A stretch of DNA of 64,000 bases from Eupeodes corollae. Taxonomy: Eukaryota > Arthropoda > Insecta > Diptera > Syrphidae. The translations under genes and the position numbers were made by a program. Numbering within the stretch: position 1 is the first letter of the stretch; every line of letters starts with the position of its first letter. This document shows, piece by piece, positions 34,301 to 44,826 of the stretch. The stretch is taken from positions 253,074,572 to 253,138,571 of the forward strand of contig NC_079147.1 of assembly GCF_945859685.1 (NCBI RefSeq). Direction: 5' to 3'. Below the pieces are notes generated by a model. That model made no database searches, had not been told where the DNA came from, and saw only the letters and a program-made list of their open reading frames with translations.

Positions 34301-35219
34301 TTTACCAAATAACAGCCAGTTTAAGAGATGGAATTTTGGAAGTCTATATTGGGAAATCTCTTACCGCCATAGACTTGAAACTTGGTGTTCTTTTAGGCAA
34401 ATAGTTCTACTTTATGTGGGAAATTCTTTCATAGTTGGCAATTGAAAGTGGAGTTATTTTTTAATTGAAATTATTTTCTACTTGAAGTGGATGAAGAACT
34501 TGCTCAATATGGTTTCACAATCAAGGTTAAGAAATCGGAAAGCAAAAGTGGTTTTACTAAAAATAACATTTTTTCTTAAGCTTAAAACAGCTAAAAAAAA
34601 GCACTTTAACTCGAAATATTTTGATGTTCTAGGGATGAATTTTTGTATTGACAAAATTGTTTAGTAGACTTCAATATCTGAAACTGAACCCCGAATAGAC
34701 TTCTAGTAAAATGATTTATAGCAGTTTTTCACATGACAGTTTAGGACATCCCATGTTAAGATATTGGAAATGAACTTAGATGTGAAGTAATTGAACGAAT
34801 TGCATAGTACACAGGCTTACACCGAAATGAAAATCATTGGACTTACTAAAGACGTAAGAGTCTCTATTATGAGCAGCAGGAAGTGCTCATTGTTAATAAA
34901 GGATATGCTATAAAATATTGCTTTAAGCCACGAATTTAATGAATTGAAAAATGAATATCCAATATTGATTAAAAAGGGCGCAATTTTGATTTTGTTAGAT
35001 TAGATTTGGATACGGCGCTATTTTGTTTACAGGCAATATTTTCCAAATTCCTTGGAAGTTTTGACATACCTTAAAAATTAATCAATTTGAAATGTTTGTT
35101 ATATGAAACATTTAATAGTCAAAGCCTAATTTATTTATGAGAAAGAATAATTTAAACAATCTTAAACGTTTTATTCATTATAACAAGCGAATTCATATTT
35201 CTTTTTCATTAATTTAACA
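31400..35219. other. No gene recognised; AT-rich spacer
   Basis: No protein-like reading frame or known repeat was recognised over 3.8 kb. A reading frame at 33460-33744 is open and ends in a fair splice donor (AAGTAAGTG at about 33631), but its product resembles nothing I know. Confidence 0.45.
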
Positions 35220-35911
35220 TGTAAAGATTATTCCACCTACCCAAGCTCGACGTAGTGAAGATAACTATATCTAAACTGAAGTCAAACAAAGCTAATGGAG
35301 CTGACGGCATCGGTAACGAATTATTCAAAGCAGTATAGAAGATAACTTGGTAGGGAGCATGCACCAACTCATCTGCACAATATGGGCGGAAGAAAGTACG
35401 CCCGATGAGTGGAATCTCAGTACAGTTTGGCCAATACATGAAAAAGGAGATCCTCTAAATTGCGCCAACTACAGAGGCATTAGTCTCCTTAACATTTCAT
35501 ACAAGATCGATTCTCTCTGCCGTATTATGTGAACGTCTGAAGCCGTTCGTCAACAACCTGTTAGGTCCTTATCAGTGTGGCTTTAGACCAGGAAAGTCCA
35601 CTATCGACCAAATTTTCACACTACGGCAGATCTTGGAAAAACCCCAGGGACTTCAAATCGATTCCCACCATCTCTTTATCGATTTTAAAGCCGCGTATGG
35701 CAGCTCTACAGAACAATGTCTAGTTTTGGCATCCCTGTCGAACGAAGAGATCTCACCGATGCATTGATGTCAAAAAAGGTCTTAGACAATGTGACGCACT
35801 GTCTTGCTATTTCTTCAACATCGTTCTGGAAAGAATTGTGCTAAACTCATTTGTCAACCCAAAAGGGACAAGCATCCAGAGGTTCATACAATTACTCGGA
35901 TATTGACAATT
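35220..35911 (+). pseudogene. RTE-like LINE, part 1 (reverse transcriptase up to the active site)
   Basis: The plus strand holds the RT domain in shifting frames: KLKSNKANGADGIGNELFKA near 35290, DEWNLSTVWPIHEKGDPLNC at about 35405-35460, then YRGISLLNIS, LGPYQCGFRPGKSTIDQIFT at about 35560-35620, and HHLFIDFKAAYGS near 35690. At 35885-35905 it reads FIQLLGY and then skips the YADD codons. The flanking repeats GATAT suggest an 11-bp slippage deletion. The element is cut here by the CR1-like LINE and continues at 37538. Confidence 0.75.
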
Positions 35912-37537
35912 CCATTTTAAGAACACGTGAGTTTCCTTCTCCATGGAAAAAAGCAAAGGTTATTCCTATACCAAAAAATTCCAAAGGAGATGAGTTTAGA
36001 CCTATATTTATATTGAATTTCTTGTCGAAAGTTTTTGAGAGAATACTTCAAAAGCAAATATACGAGTTTCTAACACGGTTTGACTTATTGACCTGAAGAC
36101 AATCCGGCTTTCGAAAGAAAAATAGCTGCTTGACTGCCTTGTTTAGTGTTTCTGAGGATATTAGAAAAGCAGTTGATATGGACAACGTTACTTTTCTTAT
36201 TCTTCTCGATTTCTCTAAGGCCTTCGATATGGTAAATCACAACATTCTTTGCCTAAAGCTCTCAAATTATTTCAATTTTTCCTCTTCTGCAGTCGATGTA
36301 TTGATTTCTTATTTAACAGAACGTGAACAGACGTTTGAACATAATCAACAAAAATCGATCTTCTTACCTGTTGCGAATGGTGTTCCACAAGGGTCAATAC
36401 TAGGCCCCTTGTTCTTTTCAATGTATGTGAACAAGTTGCCTAGTATTTTAAAAAATTGTTCTATTCGCATGTATGCCGACGACACTCAGCTGTACCTAAG
36501 TTGTCCCTTAGGGATGATTGAACACTACATTGCATGTATAAATGAAGATTTAAAAAGAATCGAACAATGGTCAATAGAAAATTGCTTGCTACTTAACCCG
36601 ATAAAATCGAAATGCATCGTCATCGCTAGGAATGAGATGGATGTGTCAAGTTTTCCTCAAGTTGCTCTCAAAGAAAATTCCATCATGTATGTCGACAAAG
36701 CTGTAAACATCGGTGTTTTGTTCAATATGCCCCTGACTTGGAAGGACCATATCAAAAGAACTGTGTGTAAGTGTTATAGTGTCCTTCGTATGCTTTGGCC
36801 ATCTTAATATTTAATTCCAATAAAAATCAGAGTTCTTTTAATAAAAACGTTGTATCTGCCTTTAATCACCTACGGTTGCGAAATTTTCTGCAAACTTGAC
36901 TTCGAAAGCAAAAGAAAACTTAGTGTCATCTTTAACTGTGCTATTCGTTATGTTTATGGACTTAGACGTTTTGATCGAATATCCAATTACGTGATTTAAT
37001 TTCTCGGAATGACATTTACAAATTTTCTCAAATGTCGAACTTTAACTTTTTTCTCTGATATTTTTCAAACCCGACAACCTGAATACCTTTATAATGAGAT
37101 AAGATTCCTAAACTCAAATCGTTCCGCTCAAGTTTTGGTCCCGCGTTTTTGTTATGCGACATCTGAACGCCAGTTTTTTGTAAACTCCTCACGAATGTGG
37201 AATTCATTACCACGTGAAATAAGAAGTTTAAATTGCGCAAAGAAATTAAAAAATGAATTAAAACTGTACCTTAGCAATTAATCACAATTAAAACAATTAA
37301 TAATACATTTTTTAAATTCATCTTTTTATAAAATTGTATAAGTACCTATTCTTATTAATATTTTTGTTATTATTATTCTATTTCTTTCTTTTTGTAATTT
37401 GATGTTTTAACATTTTAACTTATATTTATTGTGATACAAAATGCCGTAGCTGCTGTACACTTTAAAGCTATATTATAAATAAGAATTTATGTTCTTATAA
37501 TATTAGTTAATCATGATTAATAAAATACTAAATACTA
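35912..37537 (+). pseudogene. CR1-like LINE, single frame with three stops, active site intact
   Basis: One frame runs from about 35920 to a TAA at 37279-37281 with stops at 36094-36096, 36805-36807 and 36997-36999. RT blocks in order: SPWKKAKVIPIPK, FRPIFILNFLSKVFERILQ, SGFRKKNSCLTAL, ILLDFSKAFDMVNH, NGVPQGSILGPLFF (about 36385) and the catalytic RMYADDTQLY at about 36465-36500, with both aspartates present. The C-terminal arm ends LNCAKKLKNELKLYLSN. The 3' tail is a short repeat, AAATACTAAATACTAA, before 37538. AATT at 35908-35911 and 37538-37541 is a candidate target duplication in the RTE-like LINE. Confidence 0.8.
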
Positions 37538-37764
37538 AATTGGAAGATCAAAGCGTAATTTCAGTGGAGCGTTTTTGAGCATTGCGACGGAAGGGGAGAA
37601 GATGGGTTTAGTGGTAAATGAGGGCAATACCAAGTATATGCTGTCATCAAAAAAGGACATCGAAAAAACGTCACCATGGACAGCTATAACCTTAAGGTAG
37701 TTAAGGACACCAGCGCTGAAATAAAACGCAGAATAACTGTTAAAAATCACTGCTTCTTTGGACT
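37538..37764 (+). pseudogene. RTE-like LINE, part 2
   Basis: Directly after the CR1-like element the plus strand reads GRSKRNFSGAFLSIATEG (with frameshifts), then EKMGLVVNEGNTKYMLSSKK at about 37600-37660 and SAEIKRRIT near 37720. This is the segment that follows the YADD block in RTE-like reverse transcriptases, so parts 1 and 2 are the same copy. It ends at the T-run at 37764, the tail of the inverted LINE at 37766. Confidence 0.72.
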
Positions 37765-37765
37765 T

Positions 37766-37981
37766 TTTTTTTTATTGAACTATACATAAATGTACAAAAC
37801 AATACTTAAAAGCTAATAGCATCCAGGACTTCTAGCTGAAATGATTAAAGTAGTATTTTTGGATGTTATGATGTTTTAAATTTGCCAGCTGCAGGGGGCG
37901 GTTAGAGTAAGTAAGAGTAATAGGACTAACTTACTCCTACCGCTCCAGCAGTGGTTTTTAATAAATAAATGTTAAATACTC
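37766..37981 (-). mobile_element. RNase H-bearing LINE: 3' untranslated part and poly-A tail
   Basis: The plus-strand T-run at 37764-37775 is the poly-A tail of a minus-strand LINE. The sequence up to 37981 is its 3' untranslated part. The coding part resumes at 42667 beyond the BEL element. With the BEL element and one duplication removed, the reading frame of the coding part would meet a stop right at the junction, which supports the connection. Confidence 0.68.
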
Positions 37982-38359
37982 TGTTTGACATATGTTATAG
38001 ATGTATATTTATATTATTTTAAAGAAACAATTAAAACAAAATAAATCAAATATGCATAACATTTTAAATAAGATTTACTTACTATTGTGAACTACATAAT
38101 ATGGTATTAGCCCAATATGACATTTCTTGTCAAACTAATCATTAATGTTATAATTATAAAAGTTAGCTTTTTAACCTTCTTGAGTAAAAGGAAGGTCAAT
38201 TATTATTGTGATTATATTCGATTCAACCCGACACCATTTTTGTAAAATATATATTTTTTTTGAGAATTAAAGTAATTATAACGAAGGTTAAAAGAAATTG
38301 AGTTTTATTTTGTATTAATTGGAAATAAAAATAGAAATCTTAACTGGCGAAAAGAATCA
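37982..38359 (+). repeat. 5' LTR of the BEL/Pao element, 378 bp
   Basis: It begins TGTTTG and ends CA. Its last 59 bases, starting GAGTTTTATTTTGTATT, match the 3' remnant at 42603-42661 with one difference, in the third base from the end. A TATA-type run is not obvious; the centre is AT-rich. Confidence 0.85.
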
Positions 38360-38360
38360 T

Positions 38361-38378
38361 TGGTCCTTCGAGCCTTAA
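38361..38378 (+). promoter_or_regulatory. Primer binding site for reverse transcription
   Basis: TGGTCCTTCGAGCC begins one base after the 5' LTR. It starts with TGG, complementary to the CCA end of a tRNA, as primer binding sites do. The tRNA species was not identified with certainty; an arginine tRNA is possible. Confidence 0.7.
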
Positions 38379-38551
38379 ATTAGATTAAATTAATTAAAAC
38401 AAAAAGAAAAGTGTGTAAATTTGTCTTTTATATAAAGTGAAATATACATATATATATAGACATTTTTAAACTTTAATTTTTAAAATTAATAAGTTGTGCA
38501 AGAAAATTGCGTAAAACAAAAAACGCGCCATTTATCTCGAATATAGGACTG

Positions 38552-41500
38552 AAATGATGGATGGTTTAGACAAATTAAGTCCGTCCGCTCCACTTACGCC
38601 TACAGTGGGAGTACCTCCATCAACAGGCCTTCCATCAGCAACACACCAGTCACAGCCAAATGTCCTCAAGCTTCTCGGGGTCTTATTCATTGTGGCGTTC
38701 CTATCACGATATTTTTACGTCACTTGTTCATAACAATCCTGGCTTGAACGAGACCCAAAAAATGCATTTTTTGAAAGAAAGTTTGACAGGCGATGCCGAA
38801 CGTCTTCTGCATCATTTAGATCTTAAAGGCATGGGATTTATTGAAAGTAAGGTATGATCATAAAAGAGTTTTGGTCAATTCTTATCTCAAGGTCTTTTTT
38901 GGCCAACCTGTATACAAAGTAAGGAATCTGCCGAAACCCTTAAAAGCTTACTTGACACAACAATCGAAGTTGTTCATGCTCTGGAAAATTTAGGATTACC
39001 AGTGAAGGACTGGGACACAATATTAATTTATATTCTCTTTCAAAAACTATCCGCCAAAACCCAACAGCTATGGGAAGAAAAGCTCGGCAATAACAAAGAA
39101 CTCCCAACCTTCGCCGATTTTACTGATTTTCTTAAATCACGTTTTCGGACTTTGGAAGCTATTGTGCAGCAAGCCAGTTGCACTACACAGCCAAAGCTAG
39201 TCACGAAATCGCCTGTCACAGCTAAAACATTTCATGCTAAAACCCAAAAACAACAATTTAAAACGCAATATCAATGTCAAATTTGCAAAAAAGGACAACA
39301 CTCGTTGATGAAATGTTATCGGTTTTTAAACATGGATGCGGTACAAAAGCAACAGGCTGTACAGCAAGCTGGAGTGTGTGAAAACTGTCTTGCTTACAGC
39401 CACAAAACTCGTTTTTGTTTAAGTAACCGGTCCTGTTATTTTTGTAACCAAAAACATCACTCTTTTTTGCACAACAATTTACACACACAAAATACGATTT
39501 CTAATCCTAGTAACTCAATTTCACAAAATTCAAGTTCTAATGCGAACAACTCAGCACATTTTCAACAACGAAGTTCACAACTTCAGAACCAACAGGTAGC
39601 CGTGAATCCAAATGCTCCTGCTTTCCAACCAACAGGCGAAAGTGTTCCTGGTTGCAATACCCGACACAATTTTTATGCGTCTCAAGTCCACGGTACTCAA
39701 ATTTTATTAGCCACTGCGATCGTTAGAGTTAAATGTGAATATGGAAGATTTTCAGATCTCAGAGCACTTATTGACCCAGGCTCAGATGCCACTTTTATCT
39801 CTGAGTCAGCAGCAAGGCTTTTAAATCTCACCCAACACCAAACAAATGTTAATGTATCAGGGCTAGGGAAGGTCAGCAGCGGCATCAGTCAAAGTTACGT
39901 TAACATAATGTTTAAATCTAAGCATTCGACGTTTGAAGGCGCAACCAAAGCGTACATTTTTAAATCGTTGACTGGCCTTCTTCCGACCCACAAAATGATA
40001 CCACACAATTATGATCATTTGGCTAATTTGCAGTTAGCAGATCCTGAATTTTATGTTCCCGCTCCAATCGACATACTTTTCGGCTCAGATGTTTATCCGG
40101 ACATTATATTACCGGAAATTATTCGCAGTGAGCACGTAGTCGCTCTAATTGCACAAAACACCCAATTGGGATGGATTATATTGGGTAAGAATCCTGAAGT
40201 TATTCCAAAGTCGATCCGAAGTTTCTTCCAACACATTGATCTCGATACACAAATCCGAAAATTTTGGGAGATTGAAGAAATTCCTGTCGTGATTCGAGCT
40301 TCAGAAGAGGATATTGCCTGCGAAAAGTATTTTAATGAAACAACTAAGCGATTATGTGATGGGCGGTACGAAGTGAATCTTCCATTTAAAGTAGGATTTC
40401 ATCCTGAACTAGGATCCAGCAAAGAAATGGCAACTCGACGTTTTTTATCTTTGGAACGACGATTTGAAAGGGACCCAAAATTGCAAGAAAGTTACAGCCA
40501 ATGTATCATGGAATACCTTATTTTGAAACACATGGAAGAAGTAGACGTAAACGACCCAATTTTGAAAACCCCTTTTCACTATTTTCTTCCTCATCATGCT
40601 GTATTTAAAGAATCGAGTTCTACCACAAAATTAAGAATCGTTTTTGATGCAGCCTCAAAAACCTATGATGGTACATCCTTAAATCAACACCTGATGACAG
40701 GTCCTAAACTTCAAAAGAACATTGTTGACATAATTTTAAAATGGCGAACATTCAAATTTACAATAACAGCTGATATTGAGAAGATGTATCGCCAAATTTT
40801 TGTGCAAGAACTGGATAGATACTATCAACTCATTATTTGGCGTGAAAATCCAAAGCAACCCATCAAGGTCTTTAAACTGAAGACGGTCACTTTTGGCACG
40901 GCTTGAGCGCCTTATTTGGCCATTCGTGTCCTACACAAAGCCGCTGATGATGAGTCTGAAAGGTATCCAAAGGGAGCTCTTGCGGTTAAAGGTGAGATGT
41001 ACGTACACGATTTCATCAGTGGAGGAGATTCTATAGACGAAACTCGTATAAAACGCGAAGAAACACGAAATCTTTTGGCGTCTGCAGGTCTCAAACTTCG
41101 GAAGTGGACGTCCAACTGCAAAGATCTTCTGCAAGACTTACCCAAAGAAGATTGTGAGATAACTTTTGAAGTGCCTTTGCAATCAAAAGATCATGTCAAA
41201 ACATTAGGCATAAGATGGAATCCACAAGAAGACTCATTTTCGTTCAAAAACTTTCAACAGGAAACCGACGAAGTGACAAAAAGGACAATGCTATCAGCAA
41301 TTGCAAAACTTTTTGATCCGCTTGGCTGGATTGCGCCATGTGTGATCAAAGCCAAGATCATAATGCAAAAATTATGGTGCAGAGGAACCGATTGGGATGA
41401 ACCCATTTCATCAGATCTTAAAGAAGAATGGCAAGTTTTTCAGAAGGAATTGCCTTTAATACAACACGTTAAAATCCCACGATGGATAAATACACACAAT

Positions 41501-42601
41501 ACACAGAAATCGGTGGAATTTCACGGTTTTAGTGATGCGTCGGAGAAGGCTTATGGAGCAGTTGTCTTCATACGTGTCCTTGATAATGCCGAGAATATTC
41601 ACATGCATATACTAATATCGAAAACAAAGGTGGCTCCATTGAAAACAGTCAGTCTACCACGACTAGAACTTTGTGGAGCTGTTCTCTTGGCATCACTATT
41701 AAATTACACAAAAGAAGTTCTGGATGTCTCGAACGCAAAGGTATGCGCATGGTCAGACTCAATGATTACGTTGGCTTGGATTAAAGCACAACCTTCCAAA
41801 TGGACAACGTTTGTCAGTAACACGGTTGCTGAAATCCAACGATTAACAAACTGCGATATTTGGAAACACATTCCAACAGACCATAACCCAGCTGATTTAG
41901 CATCTAGGGGCGTTTCACCTTCAGCGTTGGGAACACAAGACCTTTGGTGGATAGGGCCCTCATTTTTGCGAGAAAAGTGGCAATTTGAAATACCCGTACA
42001 ACCATCTACTCTCGAAACCGAAATTGAAAGGCGAACGGAAAAGAAACAATGCTTAATAGCCAACTCTGATGAAGCAGATGATGACATTAACAGATGTATA
42101 CTAAGGTGTTCGCGACTATCAAAGATCATCAGAGCAATTGCATTCTATTATCGCTTTAAATGGAATTGCCTTGCAAAAAGACGAAAAACATTAAGGATTT
42201 CCGGAGAATTGAATCCAGATGAGCTACAAGTTGCAGCCTTCTTGGTGCATAAAGCAGTACAAAGGCTCATGTTCACTGCATAACTGAGTGAATTAGAGAA
42301 TAAAAATACAATTCCCAAATCCTTGTTATCACTTAATGCGTTCATCGATGGTAATGGGTTACTTCGTGTGGGTGGCCGACTCGAGAACACACTACTTTCA
42401 TATAACCAGCAACATCCGATCATTCTAAAACCCAATTACCACTTCTCTGAACTAGTGATGCGAGATGCACACAATAAGACCCTACACGGAGGAAATCAGC
42501 AAACTGCGGCCTTCATTCGTATGACTTACTGGATAACAAGACTTAAACAACACGTAAAAAAACATATACATAATTGCCCAATATGTTTCAGATACAAGTA
42601 C
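38552..42601 (+). pseudogene. BEL/Pao gag-pol, with frameshifts in gag and two stops in pol
   Basis: Gag starts near ATG 38552. Frame changes near 38660, 38855 and 38930 break it. Its core (SGSYSLWRSYHDIFTSLVHN) is typical of BEL gag. Zinc knuckles follow: CQICKKGQHSLMKC and CENCLAYSHKTRFC (about 39280-39420), then a CYFCNQKHH block. The aspartic protease motif is LIDPGSDATFI near 39768-39800. Reverse transcriptase starts near 40600 (STTKLRIVFDAASKTYDG, ADIEKMYRQIFV). A TGA at 40904-40906 interrupts the TFGTA block. The active site near 41000 reads YVHDF, so one catalytic Asp is His. RNase H shows FSDASEKAYGAVVF, LPRLELCGAVL, AWSDSMITLAWI and DHNPADLASRG. A TAA lies at 42281-42283. Integrase keeps only its zinc finger (HNKTLHGGN, CPIC) before the deletion. 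Confidence 0.88.
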
Positions 42602-42602
42602 G

Positions 42603-42661
42603 AGTTTTATTTTGTATTAATTGGAAATAAAAATAGAAATCTTAACTGGCGAAAAGAAACA
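42603..42661 (+). repeat. 3' LTR remnant of the BEL/Pao element
   Basis: 59 bases, from GAGTTTTATTTTG to AAACA, match the end of the 5' LTR with one difference. The first 319 bases of the 3' LTR and the integrase core are missing. GAGTTTT at the junction may be the microhomology used. Confidence 0.85.
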
Positions 42662-42666
42662 TACTC

Positions 42667-43871
42667 TGATAAAGGTGTTGAAGTTTTAAAATTTTGTAAA
42701 TATTTTGTATGTTTTGTTCGGAAGGAACTAAAAGGAGATTAAGATTGCAGTTAAAAAGATTATTACAAATTTCATTGATTTTCGGGCAGTCAGTAGTTAA
42801 ATGGTTGGTCAGCTGGATACTGAGTTGGCAGATGTGGCAAATGGTTGGGGGATCTTTATTGAATAGGTGACTTTGGGTGAGCTGGGTGTGTCCAATCCTC
42901 AACCTGGTGAAGCATTTGTTCATGATTGCAGGCGTAGAGGTGGGGTAGATAACTGGGCTGCAACTGGGATGATTATACGAGACCAATCTATTATTTTTTG
43001 ATTATGTAAGTCAATTATGGATCAAGTCAATTTTAAAACATTGTTTTTGGTAGATTGCTATTTTGATATTGCTAAGTTTCTGTTCCTAGCGCTTATTTTG
43101 GCTTCATTGTCTGAGTGCTCATTGCTTTTTACACCGATGTGACCTGGCACCCAGCAAATCTTTAACGCTTTTCCAAGTTTGATATTGTTGTCGATGTAGG
43201 ATGATCGATTGTTGACGTTTTCGATGTCGCCATCTAAGTTGAAAGACTGTCCGTGCATATCACTGTTTTTTGTTGGATTTGCAGGTGAATTGCGTGGCTT
43301 TTAAGACCGCTAAGGATTTGGGTAAGAAAGCAGAGAAAAATTGTGGCAGCTTTTCTGTAGAAATTAGATTGTTGTTTGAATCAACAATTGCGAAAGAGGT
43401 ACCTTCCCCACATTTTGAACCATCGTCAAAGAGAATATTCCAATTATTTCTGATAAAAGGATTCATCAATTCCTGAAATTGCTGAAGGTGTACCTCTTTC
43501 GGAGTTGAATCTTTTTTTTAAATTGAGCGAGTGAAGTGTTGATTGATTCCTTCGGGCATAGTCAAGAAGGACTACATTCAACAACTTTTTTTTAAATTTT
43601 GGTTGAATGCGCATACATTAAAGTTATGTAGAAAGCTGATTGTAGAGTCATAGGATTCAAGTACTTTTAATACAAGTCTTGATGTAAGGACTTCTTTTCT
43701 TTTTGTGATCGACGAAAAAAATTGCGGCGTGATATGCTGATTGAACAGAGTGGAGGTAGGGTTTTGCACATTTGCCATACATAACAAGGCCATCATTAAT
43801 TTTTGATAATATTATGACAGATTGAACGCATTCGAGCAAGGATATCTTTGAAGGAATTGTCTGTACGAGAG
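42667..43871 (-). pseudogene. RNase H-bearing LINE (I/R1-like), C-terminal half
   Basis: On the minus strand, starting near 43871: end of the RT region (YGKCAKPYLHSVQSAYHAAI, about 43730-43790), then RNase H with FDDGSKCGEGTSFAIVD (about 43420) holding the first catalytic Asp. ICWVPGHIGVKSNEHSDNEA (about 43110-43165) has the later motifs. The C-terminal region RLRIGHTQLTQSHLF (about 42880-42925) carries a CHICQ-to-DC zinc-like block. Frameshifts separate the pieces. It is 5'-truncated within the RT and its 3' part lies at 37766-37981. RNase H places it in the I/R1/LOA group of clades; the exact clade is not resolved. It differs from the E1/E2 family. Confidence 0.75.
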
Positions 43872-44395
43872 TAAGGACTTTGTCTACCTTGGCATCGCTA
43901 TAGACCAGCGCTAAAATCAAACGAAGAATAACTCTTGCAAATCGCTGCTTCTTTGGACTTAGAAGGCATTTGAGTAGTAAAGTAATCTCTCCAGCATCTT
44001 AAATTACCATCTATAAGTCACTCATCATCCCGGCTCTCATTAATGGCACTGAGGCCTGGACCCTGTCAAAGAAAGATGAGAGCGTCTTAGGATGCTTCGA
44101 GAGAAAAATTCTTCGGGTGATTTTTGGTCCCGTACACATAGATGGAGAATGGAGGAGAAGATATAACGACGAACTGTACGGGCTGTACAGCGACACTGAC
44201 CTAGTTAACAGAATTAAAGTCCAACGGCTTAGATGGCTAGGTCATGTAGAGCGAACGGATATCAGCGCTCCAGCCTGGAAGGTCTTCGAATCCAATCCCG
44301 AGGGACGGCGAAGTAGAGGAATACCGTGACTCATGTGGCGTTTACAGGTGGGAGAAGACCTGTAGACTATAACACCATCTTTAAAGAAGTAAGTA
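43872..44395 (+). pseudogene. RTE-like LINE, part 3 (C-terminus and 3' end)
   Basis: The plus strand reads KDFVYLGIAID near 43875-43905, then a frameshift and NRCFFGL-like codons. SLIIPALINGTEAWTLSKKD follows at about 44020-44080, FERKILRVIFGPVHIDGEWR near 44100-44155, YNDELYGLYSDTDLVNRI and KVQRLRWLGHVERTD at about 44220-44265. It ends in AACACCATCTTTAAAGAAG, a decayed form of the RTE 3' end seen at 30507. Its first 90 bases overlap, with about 13 percent difference, the end of part 2, so it may be the same copy with a long duplication or a second copy. Confidence 0.72.
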
Positions 44396-44439
44396 TACAT
44401 AAGACAAATAAAGATTATTTCAAAATGAATTTTCAAATA

Positions 44440-44826
44440 AGTTCCAAATTCCCAAGGAAATTAACAAAAGTTAATAATAATATTTTACATAGGACGAAAT
44501 AAATTTAATTTCAGTTTCATTTCTCGTTCACGAGAATTTTAGTAAAAAATCTATTTTTATCAACTTACTGAAATATTTCTAAGTTTTATATTTTTCGTAA
44601 AAAAAATGTCTATTTGATTTTTCTTTAAATTCCTCCAGATGTCAAAAATGTTGTTCTTTTACAGATATTTTGTGGGCTGTACCATATTCTGTTCGAAAAA
44701 CATTGGAGGTGAACATTTTTGTTTTCATTATTTTTAATTCATAAAAACAAAGCCTTAGTTAATTTTTTCTTGATAAACGTTATTGGTTCGAGAGATTTTT
44801 GGGGTCAACAAAATTTTTCACTTTAC
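44440..44826 (-). repeat. Foldback-family relic, inverted arm
   Basis: This AT-rich stretch matches the inverted (right) arm of copy 1 in order: GATTTTTCTTTAAATTCCTCC, CCAGATGTCAAAAATGTTG, a GATAAACGTTATTGGTTCGAG block and GGGTCAACAAAATTTTTCAC. It ends where copy 3 starts. It is degenerate and lacks a tip. Confidence 0.55.

Larger units (their letters stand above)
37982..42661 (+). mobile_element. BEL/Pao LTR retrotransposon with matching 5-bp duplications
   Basis: TACTC at 37977-37981 and at 42662-42666 flanks the element. The 5' LTR (37982-38359) starts TGTTTGACATATG and ends AATCA. The primer binding site follows after one base. The gag-pol region (38552-42601) has the BEL/Pao order of gag, protease, reverse transcriptase, RNase H and integrase. 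The right end is deleted: the integrase zinc-binding region joins straight to the last 59 bases of the 3' LTR. It sits inside the minus-strand RNase H-bearing LINE. Confidence 0.9.

Noticed and set aside
37982..42661. Retrovirus-like element with an envelope gene
   Set aside because: No envelope frame exists between integrase and the LTR; the right part is deleted and the domain order is that of a BEL/Pao retrotransposon.
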